Source: Magnetococcales bacterium
Lineage (GTDB): Bacteria; Pseudomonadota; Magnetococcia; Magnetococcales; DC0425bin3
Assembly: GCA_015231175.1 (NCBI GenBank)
Contig: JADGBZ010000005.1
Coordinates: 28,890 to 92,889 of the forward strand
Length of the DNA stretch: 64,000 nt
Reading direction: 5' to 3'
Within the stretch, counting starts at the first letter, position 1. Each line of letters begins with the position of its first letter. The notes beneath the pieces were generated by a model. It made no database searches. It saw only the letters and a program-made list of their open reading frames with translations, and was not told the origin of the DNA. Made by a program: the position numbers and the translations under genes. Shown one piece after another: positions 8,766-16,407 of this stretch.

Positions 8766-10364
8766 ATGAAAATCCTCTTCGTCCGCAACTCCTGTCTGCT
8801 GATGTCCCATTCGCAATTGAGCTACGGATTGGGCGTCATCGCGACCATGGCCCATCAGGGGGGGCATACGGTCCAGGTTCTTGATAATAACACCCATTAT
8901 CGTTTCTTCGAGATGAAGGATGTCGAAAAACGCATCCGTTCCTTCCTCCCGGATGTGTTGGCCTACAGCATCACCATGCATAATGCATTCGAGACCTATC
9001 GTCAGGTCAGTCACTTCAGGAAGCTCTTTCCCGGCATGATCATCATCGCCGGTGGCATCCACATGCGCCACTGTACCATGGAGGCCCTGCAGCATGGGAT
9101 TCACGCCGTGGTCGAGCAGGAGGGCGAACTGGTCATTCTGCCCCTGCTTGCCCACTTGACGGGCCGCACCCCGGAAACTTTTGTCAGCGGACTGGAGTCT
9201 GTTGCCGGGGTTTCGTTCGTGCGCCGTGATGGTACTTTTCACCGGGCTACCGAGTTCCCTGCCCTGGAGGATCTGGACGCCGTTCCGATCGTCGATTACG
9301 ACCTGTTCAACCTGTCGGACTACATCAAGACTGGTCGGGAGGTCGGCAACTTTTACATCAACGGTCAGAGGGGATGTCCCTTCAAATGTACTTTTTGTGC
9401 CGATGAGGTCCAGCTTGCCGACAAGCGCAGCGCATCAGGGGAGTGGATGTTCAACAACGTTGCTGCCCTTTATCAAAAATATGGGGTCCGCTATATCCTG
9501 TTGGCGGATAACAACATCACACTCCACCAGGACCGACTGATCGACTTCTGCAACCGGATGATCGAATCGGGATTGAACGAGAAGGTGACCTTCTCCAGCC
9601 AGACCACCACTCGTTTCAAGCTGAGTGATGAACTGGTTGCCTTGATGAAACGAGCCGGGTTTGTCCGCATCAACTTTGGCCTGGAACGCCTGACGCCCTT
9701 TGCCCTCGCCTCGATCAAGAAAGTCCAGCATCTGGATAACGTCCACCGTGTGCTCTCCCTGGTGGCCAAGCATGGAATCCAACCATCGATTTTCGTCATG
9801 ATCGGCTTCCCCTTCGATAATAAAAATCTGATCGAAGAGGAAAGGCAACTCTTTCTTGACATCACCCGCTATACCAAGCGCTTGTTCATTTCAATCCTGG
9901 CCCCTGCGCCCGGTACTGCCTACTATGATGACAATCCCGGGATCAAGGAATGGTATCTGGATGAGAAGGAGTATCTGATGCTCCGGGCGCATTTTACCAA
10001 CGTTCTTGATATGCATACATTTCATACCATCAAGAAAAATTTTTTTGGCCTTCCCCCCGAGACCACGGCAAGCATAGAGGAGTTTTACAATTTTTTCAAA
10101 AAGTATTGCTACGGATCCTTCATTGTCCGACCGAGTATCCTGACAATGATCATGATATGGCTGGATTTCGGTCTGGCACGTGTTTCCCAAGGGCTGTTTA
10201 TGGTCTCACCAGCGCTGGAGTTTGCCATATTCAAACGGATCCGCGGGCTGCGCTACTACTTTGGAACCCTCTTCTTCTCGGCCAACATGGAGAGACCTGA
10301 AGCCGGCAGTCCAGAGGATACGTCCTCCACGGCTTTCCCCTCGTCCACGACGCAGGCGGATTGA
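8766..10364 (+). CDS. B12-binding-domain radical SAM protein
   Basis: A 532-residue protein with the two-domain pattern of cobalamin-type radical SAM enzymes. The N-terminal domain (about 1-140) begins MKILFVRNSCLL and contains YGLGVIATMAHQGGHTVQVLD and IIIAGGIHM, the cobalamin-fold pattern. The radical SAM core follows with CPFKCTFC (CxxxCxxC) near residue 205, binding the 4Fe-4S cluster that cleaves S-adenosylmethionine, and later INFGLERLTPFALASIKK. I chose ATG 8766 because it starts at the first strand of the fold. Substrate unknown; such enzymes often methylate or rearrange lipids, cofactors or natural products. The last ~17 codons lie in a 62-bp tandem duplication, so the native C-terminus may differ. 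Confidence 0.85.
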   Translation: MKILFVRNSCLLMSHSQLSYGLGVIATMAHQGGHTVQVLDNNTHYRFFEMKDVEKRIRSFLPDVLAYSITMHNAFETYRQVSHFRKLFPGMIIIAGGIHMRHCTMEALQHGIHAVVEQEGELVILPLLAHLTGRTPETFVSGLESVAGVSFVRRDGTFHRATEFPALEDLDAVPIVDYDLFNLSDYIKTGREVGNFYINGQRGCPFKCTFCADEVQLADKRSASGEWMFNNVAALYQKYGVRYILLADNNITLHQDRLIDFCNRMIESGLNEKVTFSSQTTTRFKLSDELVALMKRAGFVRINFGLERLTPFALASIKKVQHLDNVHRVLSLVAKHGIQPSIFVMIGFPFDNKNLIEEERQLFLDITRYTKRLFISILAPAPGTAYYDDNPGIKEWYLDEKEYLMLRAHFTNVLDMHTFHTIKKNFFGLPPETTASIEEFYNFFKKYCYGSFIVRPSILTMIMIWLDFGLARVSQGLFMVSPALEFAIFKRIRGLRYYFGTLFFSANMERPEAGSPEDTSSTAFPSSTTQAD

Positions 10365-10438
10365 TCGGCGTACACAAGGATACGTCCTCCACGGCTTTCC
10401 CCTCGTCCACGACGCAGGCGGATTGATCGGCGTACACA
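10315..10438 (+). repeat. 62-bp perfect tandem duplication at the end of the radical SAM gene
   Basis: Bases 10315-10376 (starting AGGATACGTCCTCCACGG and ending CGTACACA) are repeated exactly at 10377-10438. The radical SAM reading frame stops inside the first copy (TGA at 10362-10364). It is the second short perfect tandem duplication within 2.5 kb. Confidence 0.95.
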
Positions 10439-10529
10439 CCACCCGTCACGAGATGCTTTAGCGGATCCTTCCAGCTTGTTGCCTGCACGGCTGATTTCGC
10501 TACGTCATGACGAGGCCGCAAGGCCCAAT

Positions 10530-12332
10530 TCACTCTCCGGTTTTTGGGTTCTCTTTCCGAAGGTAGAGCACCCAAAGGTCCGATTTGGCCGTGAGTTGAA
10601 AGTGGTTCTCGACGTAGGCAAGCAGCTTTTTCCATTCACCCCAGAGAGAGAGGGGGGGGGCGTTCAGAGGGACGTTGGGAACCAGTACGGTATTAGCGTG
10701 GGCGAGAATGACATTGGGGTCGTACTTGGGGCTGTCATCGCCGTTGGCGACTCCGGAATCGACGGTCCAGGTAGGGGCATGGAGTGGCCGGGGTAGCCCC
10801 AGGGGAAAACTGACGACATCCAAGGGGGTGAAGGGAAAGATTCTGGTTTCCGGCTTGATATGGCCTCGCATGATGTTGATGGCATCGCTGATGACGAGAT
10901 GGATGTTTCTTCCCTCCAGCCATTTTCCCCATATTTCGGCGACATCAAAGGATTTCGGGTCTATATTTTTCCTTGAATCAAGGAAATACATATCCTGAAG
11001 GCGTTTTGTGTTGACGAGGAAAGCTTGTTCGGTGCCCTTTCGGAGGGCCATTTTATTATGATAGGCCGAGTGGATGTGCAAAAATATGTTGCCGACCAAT
11101 GTCAAGCAGACCACGGCCACCAGGGCTTGGATCAACAGCCGGTGACGTTTCCGCAGCGCGGAGCGATCGACGGGGCCGTCAGACCGGAGGGACTCTCCTG
11201 GATCGGAACAGACAATAGCTAAAAAAATCAGGAAGATTCTGGCATCCCCGGCATTCAAGGCGGCGACACCGATGCCGATGGGCAGGCCGATGATGCCCGT
11301 CCAGATCCGATCATCGAACCCCAACCGACTGAGCCAGAACTCCTTTCTGGTTCTGTTGTTAAGTAGAAGTGACTGAAAGAGTACAATGAGGACCAGGGTA
11401 ACATAGGGGAAGCTCGTTCGGACCTCACCGACGACATCACGAATCTTGGTTAAATAAACTGCATGACCCCCAACATAGCCCGATGTCTCATTGAAGTTTC
11501 TGAGATAGGCATTGATGAAATCCAGGTACGAAAAACCAAAGCAGGAGGCGACGACGATTGCAATTGCAGTGATACCAAACGTATAAAACAGGTGACCCCA
11601 TTGTTTACGAAGAATTGCGCCGATGACAACAACTGATGCTCCTGTAAATGCAAAGTTGGCTTTCATAAAGATCATGCAGCCGAATAATAAGCCTCCAATG
11701 ACATATTCAGGTTCTGCTCGTGTCATGGCTGCCCTTTTTCTAGGAAAAATATGCAGCAGAAACGCTAAACAGAGAAATGACCAACCAATCTTATTGTATT
11801 GCATGGCGTAGGAGTAAGCGTCATGTTCCCGATAACCAAGCATCCAAAGGTCAACGCCAAAGTGGGCCAAGGGGACCAGACTGATCAGCATGGATACCAA
11901 AGCGGCCGACATCAGGCCCAATCGGGAGATACTGATGTACCAACTGGCCAGAACCAGGAAGGGAAACAGGGCCAGAGGTCCGTAGGAAAGTCCTTTGCTT
12001 GTTCCACCCCCTAGCCATATCCCCAGGGCGGTAATCCAGGGCTGAAAGATTTGTGGACCAGTTACGATATGGTCCATGACTGGGTTTTGGCCGTTCAGGA
12101 TCTCGTCCCCCATGTTGAGCAGGTAAAACGAGTCGATTTTGAAGACCGCCTGGGGAACGGTACCCGTCAAATAGGAGGTATAACCCAAGCCCGTCAATAA
12201 CAGGAGGAGGAGGAAAGCCGCAATGACGGCGTGGCTCTTGGAGTGGGAATTGACCAGCGAGTAGGCACGGGAGTAGAGAGGTGCAGAGTCCCGCGTACCG
12301 GCAGGGTCAGATTGGCTTATGGTGTTTTCCAT
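10530..12332 (-). CDS. Multi-pass membrane protein of unknown function (GT-C-like topology)
   Basis: About 600 residues with some ten to eleven hydrophobic helices in the first two thirds, then a soluble C-terminal region of roughly 180 residues (from about SDGPVDRSALRKRHR, with one more helix). The first helix (AVIAAFLLLLLLTGLGYTSYL) is followed by a long external loop with DSFYLLNMGDEILNGQNPVMDHIVTGPQIF. A loop with acidic residues after helix 1 and a C-terminal soluble domain recall polyprenyl-phosphate-sugar glycosyltransferases (GT-C), but I see no decisive motif and do not assign a function. I place the start at ATG 12332 (MENTISQ); an in-frame start 12 codons earlier exists. It converges on the radical SAM gene. 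Confidence 0.65.
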   Translation of the reverse strand: MENTISQSDPAGTRDSAPLYSRAYSLVNSHSKSHAVIAAFLLLLLLTGLGYTSYLTGTVPQAVFKIDSFYLLNMGDEILNGQNPVMDHIVTGPQIFQPWITALGIWLGGGTSKGLSYGPLALFPFLVLASWYISISRLGLMSAALVSMLISLVPLAHFGVDLWMLGYREHDAYSYAMQYNKIGWSFLCLAFLLHIFPRKRAAMTRAEPEYVIGGLLFGCMIFMKANFAFTGASVVVIGAILRKQWGHLFYTFGITAIAIVVASCFGFSYLDFINAYLRNFNETSGYVGGHAVYLTKIRDVVGEVRTSFPYVTLVLIVLFQSLLLNNRTRKEFWLSRLGFDDRIWTGIIGLPIGIGVAALNAGDARIFLIFLAIVCSDPGESLRSDGPVDRSALRKRHRLLIQALVAVVCLTLVGNIFLHIHSAYHNKMALRKGTEQAFLVNTKRLQDMYFLDSRKNIDPKSFDVAEIWGKWLEGRNIHLVISDAINIMRGHIKPETRIFPFTPLDVVSFPLGLPRPLHAPTWTVDSGVANGDDSPKYDPNVILAHANTVLVPNVPLNAPPLSLWGEWKKLLAYVENHFQLTAKSDLWVLYLRKENPKTGE

Positions 12333-12646
12333 TTTGATCTTTCTGATAGCCGGGGACATGCGCACCAACCTGAACTGTTCGGGGGACTATCGACGAAAGG
12401 GGGGCGATGAAAGGAGGCGAAGGCAGCTATGGTCGGGGCATCAAGTGATCAAAAGGCACGTCCAAAGGCTAACCGCCTGGGCGTGGCCTGTCAAGGAGTC
12501 CCAGGGTGGATGCTGGACGGGACGGGGGAATCGGCCCGGTTGGGTGTCCCGGGGTGGTTATCGGATGGGCCGGAGAAAAGGGCCCGGGTTCAGGTGACGT
12601 TGCACTACCTGGGGCGGCTTGCCGGGCGGTGAGAGATGGTATTGTA
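12333..12646. other. Spacer without a supported gene
   Basis: 314 GC-rich bases between two minus-strand genes. Short frames cross it but none has a ribosome site with protein-like content. I see no convincing terminator or repeat of the window's main family. Confidence 0.5.
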
Positions 12647-14308
12647 TTACTCATCAACAAAAAAGAGGCTTGATGCCGAGGGAATGGCATGGACAACCAG
12701 GGGTTCCGTGCGTCCCCGGATGGAGATTTCCGATATTTGGGAAGGTTCCGGGGAGATATGGGCCTGTTGGGCGACCAGATCGGAGATGACCAATTGGACG
12801 CCCAACTCCTTGGTCACCCCTTCCAGGCGGCTGGCGGTGTTCACGGTATCCCCCAGGGCAGTCAGGTGGCGGGTGGTACCATAGCCCATTTCGCCGAGAA
12901 TGACGTGACCGGCGTGGATGCCGATACCGACTCGCAGGGGCATGTCGAGTTCATGCTGGAGCTGCTCGTTCAGCATCGCCAGGCCGGCATCAACACGTTG
13001 GGCGCACTGCACCGCAGCCCGGCATCCGGTTGCCATGTCCGACTCGATGCCAAAGAGGGCCATCACTCCGTCGCCGATAAACTTGTCCAGATAGCCACCG
13101 GACGCCTCGACGGATTTTCCCATCAATTTGAAGTATTGGTTCAAAATGAAAACGACATCGAACGGCAGCCGATTTTCGGCCATGGTGGTGAATCCGCGCA
13201 GATCCGCAAAAAGAATGGCGATTTCTGACTCACGGCCAAATTTGTGACCAGAGTCGGGAAGTCCGTCGTGTATGGTGGCGGATGGAGGGAGTTGGGGGGT
13301 CACTTCAAGATTGATGCTGGGCCGGATCTGGCAGGCCAGACGGATCGAATCCGGAGCGCCGACCCGCTGCAAAACGTGCCGCTCGACGGGGTTGGGTGGT
13401 GGCAAATGCTCTCCGCCCTGACCGACGCGAACCCGGCAAACACTGCAACGACCACGCCCGCCACAAATGGAGGCATGGGAAATGCCCTCACTCTGGATAA
13501 CCTCGAGAACCGAAGCGCCGGAGGGTATATTCAAAATAAAATTGTCCCGATAGAAAAGTTTGGGAGCGGTTCCCTGCATCAGGATGTGTAGACGAATTTT
13601 ACGGATCAGCAGAAGAAGAAGCAGAAGCCCCAGATATCCCATGGTCAAACCTTCGCCATATTCGTGGACCCATGCGGCCATTTTGGGCGTAAAGCGGGCC
13701 TCGTCCATGATTTTCTGGACCACATGGGGTTGCTGGTCAGGATGAGGGGAACGCACGCCGGCGGCGATATATCCTGCCAGCGTAAGGGAGGGGATCAGGA
13801 AGGCAAGGACGAGGAGGGAAGTTCGCCAACGGTTGAACCAGGATTGATGTCCCTGCCATTGACGGAAGCCCAGAACGGCATGGATCCAGACCAAAGTGAA
13901 ACCGATGCCCAGCTTGATGCCCTGCCCGGGTTCCATTTTCCAGACGGCTGTGAGGACAAACTCGCGGGTCGCGTGATAGGAGCTGGTGCGGCTCAATACC
14001 AGGTTGGCCAGCAGGTGATCCAGAAGAAATAACGGGATCAGGATCCCCAATCCCATTTGCCAGAGTTGCCAATGGGGCATGCGAAAGTTGCGGCGACGGA
14101 CAAGAGTCCACAGGGCCAAGGTGGGGTGGAGGAGCAACGCCAGAATCAACAACAAGGAAGCGGGTGGCGGATCCCAGAGTTCAGTCAAAAACTCGCCGCC
14201 ATGGTTGGCGACCGGTATGGAGAAGATCCCGAGGGTGTGTTCCAGGAAATGCATCAGAACGAAAATCAGCAACACCACGCCGCTATAAAGGCGCAACTGC
14301 TCCATCAT
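12647..14308 (-). CDS. Membrane-anchored adenylate/guanylate cyclase with 2Fe-2S ferredoxin domain
   Basis: A 553-residue fusion of three modules. Residues 1 to about 245 hold six or so membrane helices with several histidines (MHFLEHTLGIF, LFLLDHLLANL, VWIHAVLGF), like the haem-binding cytochrome b anchors of succinate dehydrogenase. Residues about 255-345 form a plant-type ferredoxin domain: CGGRGRCSVC plus a later LACQ supply the four cluster cysteines. Residues about 365-545 form a class III nucleotide cyclase: ILFADLRGFTTMAE and GDGVMALFG give the two metal-binding aspartates, and LGDTVNTASRLEGVTKE is the usual dimer signature. It should make cyclic nucleotide in response to redox state or quinone/haem status; that link is inference. 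A ribosome site (GGGGTAAC) precedes the start. Confidence 0.88.
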   Translation of the reverse strand: MMEQLRLYSGVVLLIFVLMHFLEHTLGIFSIPVANHGGEFLTELWDPPPASLLLILALLLHPTLALWTLVRRRNFRMPHWQLWQMGLGILIPLFLLDHLLANLVLSRTSSYHATREFVLTAVWKMEPGQGIKLGIGFTLVWIHAVLGFRQWQGHQSWFNRWRTSLLVLAFLIPSLTLAGYIAAGVRSPHPDQQPHVVQKIMDEARFTPKMAAWVHEYGEGLTMGYLGLLLLLLLIRKIRLHILMQGTAPKLFYRDNFILNIPSGASVLEVIQSEGISHASICGGRGRCSVCRVRVGQGGEHLPPPNPVERHVLQRVGAPDSIRLACQIRPSINLEVTPQLPPSATIHDGLPDSGHKFGRESEIAILFADLRGFTTMAENRLPFDVVFILNQYFKLMGKSVEASGGYLDKFIGDGVMALFGIESDMATGCRAAVQCAQRVDAGLAMLNEQLQHELDMPLRVGIGIHAGHVILGEMGYGTTRHLTALGDTVNTASRLEGVTKELGVQLVISDLVAQQAHISPEPSQISEISIRGRTEPLVVHAIPSASSLFFVDE

Positions 14309-14353
14309 GGTGTTACCCCACTATTTTCCGGTGGTTATGCAGCACCTCACCTT

Positions 14354-14902
14354 TTAAGTGTTTTCCCCGCCGTGGGCCAGACGATATTGGGTGGTGAGAC
14401 GGCGGTAGTTTTCGGCGGTGGCGCGTATGGATTGGCGTTCCGTTTCGGATGTGGCACGGAGCTGCCGGGCCGGAGAGCCCATCCACATCGTGCCTTCCGG
14501 GACATCCTTGCCCGGGGTCAGGAGTGAACCGGCGCCGATGATCGATTCCCGGCCTACCGAGACGTTGTCGAGTAGAATGGCGCCGATGCCGATCAGGCAG
14601 GCATCCTCCAGGCGGCAACCGTGCAGAACCACCTTGTGACCGACGACGATATCATGGCCTACGATGGTCGGAAAGCCTTGTGGGGAGGTCTCTGAAGGGC
14701 GAGAGACATGCAGCACGGATCCATCCTGGATGCTCGTCCGTTCGCCGATACGAATGATATTGACATCCCCACGGATGACCACGCCAGGCCAGACGGATGA
14801 TTCGGCGCCAATGTGCACATCACCGATCACCACGGCATCGGGGTGAACGAAAGCGCTGGGATGAATCTCGGGGAAAACACCCCGATAGGGATAGATCGGC
14901 AT
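14354..14902 (-). CDS. Gamma-carbonic-anhydrase-like hexapeptide-repeat protein (YrdA family)
   Basis: The 182-residue cytosolic protein is a left-handed beta helix: repeats of the type [IV]GxxxxI run from about residue 10 to 140. It has the YrdA/CaiE layout, with SSVWPGVVIRGDV near 37-49, RTSIQDGSVLHV, then GHKVVLHGC and GIGAILLD. Histidines in VLHV, VGHKVVLHG provide the three metal ligands of gamma-class carbonic anhydrases. A GAGGT ribosome site precedes the ATG at 14902. Members are often metal-binding proteins without proven anhydrase activity, so the activity is not certain. It lies 46 bases ahead of the cyclase gene and may be co-transcribed with it. Confidence 0.88.
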   Translation of the reverse strand: MPIYPYRGVFPEIHPSAFVHPDAVVIGDVHIGAESSVWPGVVIRGDVNIIRIGERTSIQDGSVLHVSRPSETSPQGFPTIVGHDIVVGHKVVLHGCRLEDACLIGIGAILLDNVSVGRESIIGAGSLLTPGKDVPEGTMWMGSPARQLRATSETERQSIRATAENYRRLTTQYRLAHGGENT

Positions 14903-14931
14903 GGGAGTGATACCTCAAGCTGATGTCCGGG

Positions 14932-16401
14932 TCACTTCGTCGCTGGAATGATGGCGGCTCTCAAACCCGTCCTCCGACGAAAGGACTCCAGGGCCAAGGC
15001 GGCGCTCTGGAGGCCCCGAATCGGACCGACACGCACCGAATGCCGGACACGTTTCTGGGAGTCGCGCACCTTGTGCGTGTGCGGTTGATACCCCTTCTTG
15101 CGCAAATAAGCCATCACTTTTCCTGGATTGCCGCGAACCTGGCCTGGTGCGACCCGAATATCAAAAGTTGCAGATTCGCTCCGCTTTTTCCCCTGGGAAT
15201 CTCTTTTCTTGGCCATGTCGACTCTACCAGGGCTGTCGGCCTGGGTTTTGTGACTATGGGCTTTGCGAGAAAGGTTTGCACGACGGGAAGCAGGGTGAGG
15301 CGACCCTTTGGGGTTCACGGTGCGATGAGATGGCTGACGCTTGGAGACAACCGGGGGGGGGGCCTCCTCTTCCTCCTCTTCCTCCTCGTCGTCGCCGATG
15401 CTTTCCTCAGGTTCCTTCTGGGCTGTGCGGCCTGGCCGCTCGCCAACATTTTTTTTGTCGGCAAGCTTGTCCTTGTTACGCGCTACCAGGTACTGCCCCG
15501 GGACAGGCTCGCTTTTTTGATCGGAGGTGGTCATGACCAGAACGGCGGGTATTTTTTCCTTTTCCTGGAAAGATTGCAAGGCACTCTGGGCAGAATTGCG
15601 GTCGGGATAGGTTCCCAGGCGGACGTAGTGCCACTTGTGATTTTCTGCGTCCTTGGCAACCTCCATGCGGGGTTCGTAACCAAGGGCGCGCAAAGATTTG
15701 ATGGCATTGTAGGCATGATCCGGAATCAGGCTTGCCTCAACCTGGAGGGCATAGCGACGGTCATCTTTGGGCAGGTCGGACGGGGCGCTTTGCCCGGCTG
15801 ATGCAGGAGCGGCAGCGACGGCCTGCAACGCCGACAAGGGGGCCAGGGCGATCAAGGGACGTGCATCGAGTCGCTGTAGATGTTCCGCCAACTGCAAGGC
15901 CAACTGACTGGTAACCTGTCGAATGTCGGTGTCGGCGGTCAAAGGGTGAATGGCCATCCAGACCATGCGGGGCTGGGGAGGATGATAGAGTTCCAGGGCA
16001 AGAAAACCCGACTGTCCGGCGATCAGGGTGTGCCCGACAACATAATGGGCCCCCAACCGGGCGAGTTGTGACGCCCCCAAAACCGTGCGCGGATCAGGCG
16101 CACCGGCAGGCAATACATAAGCCGGAGCGCCCAAATCCATTTTCTGGAACCCCTGTAGCCGACCCAAGGCTTGCTGGATGGCGTTTAAAACCCGCGCCGA
16201 CTGGGTTTCGTCCACCTTGCCGGAATCGGCTTCCTCCAGAGGATAGATCCATACGTGGAGATGGTTGGAGGAGGTGCTTGCGGCGGATCCCAAACCCGGC
16301 AGGATCAACATGGCAAAAACCACGAGCAGGGACAATCCCCAGGAGCCTGGCTTGCAGGGCGGACGGGATCCATGTTTCTCCAGCTTGATCAAGAAGACCA
16401 T
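14932..16401 (-). CDS. Secreted double-SPOR-domain protein
   Basis: About 489 residues. A signal peptide or anchor (LSLLVVFAMLILPGLGSAAS, about 23-42) sends it to the periplasm. A globular region follows (about 45-210), then a SPOR-type domain (RYALQVEAS to VLVMTT, about 225-300), a highly charged linker with a run of glutamates and basic, proline-rich stretches, and a second SPOR-like domain at the C-terminus (FDIRVAPGQV to AAIIPATK). SPOR domains bind glycan strands lacking stem peptides at division sites, so a cell-wall role is inferred. It starts only 6 bases after the mutS stop. AAAGGAG abuts the ATG at 16401, so the TTG three codons in (16392) may be the true start. Confidence 0.75.
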   Translation of the reverse strand: MVFLIKLEKHGSRPPCKPGSWGLSLLVVFAMLILPGLGSAASTSSNHLHVWIYPLEEADSGKVDETQSARVLNAIQQALGRLQGFQKMDLGAPAYVLPAGAPDPRTVLGASQLARLGAHYVVGHTLIAGQSGFLALELYHPPQPRMVWMAIHPLTADTDIRQVTSQLALQLAEHLQRLDARPLIALAPLSALQAVAAAPASAGQSAPSDLPKDDRRYALQVEASLIPDHAYNAIKSLRALGYEPRMEVAKDAENHKWHYVRLGTYPDRNSAQSALQSFQEKEKIPAVLVMTTSDQKSEPVPGQYLVARNKDKLADKKNVGERPGRTAQKEPEESIGDDEEEEEEEEAPPPVVSKRQPSHRTVNPKGSPHPASRRANLSRKAHSHKTQADSPGRVDMAKKRDSQGKKRSESATFDIRVAPGQVRGNPGKVMAYLRKKGYQPHTHKVRDSQKRVRHSVRVGPIRGLQSAALALESFRRRTGLRAAIIPATK

Positions 16402-16407
16402 CTCCTT

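Noticed and set aside
10530..12332. A glycosyltransferase assignment for the multi-pass membrane protein
   Set aside because: Topology alone is suggestive; no decisive catalytic motif could be identified.
12319..12632. Short plus-strand frames in the spacer before the cyclase gene
   Set aside because: Composition is that of random GC-rich sequence (Trp, Gly, Arg) and there is no ribosome site.
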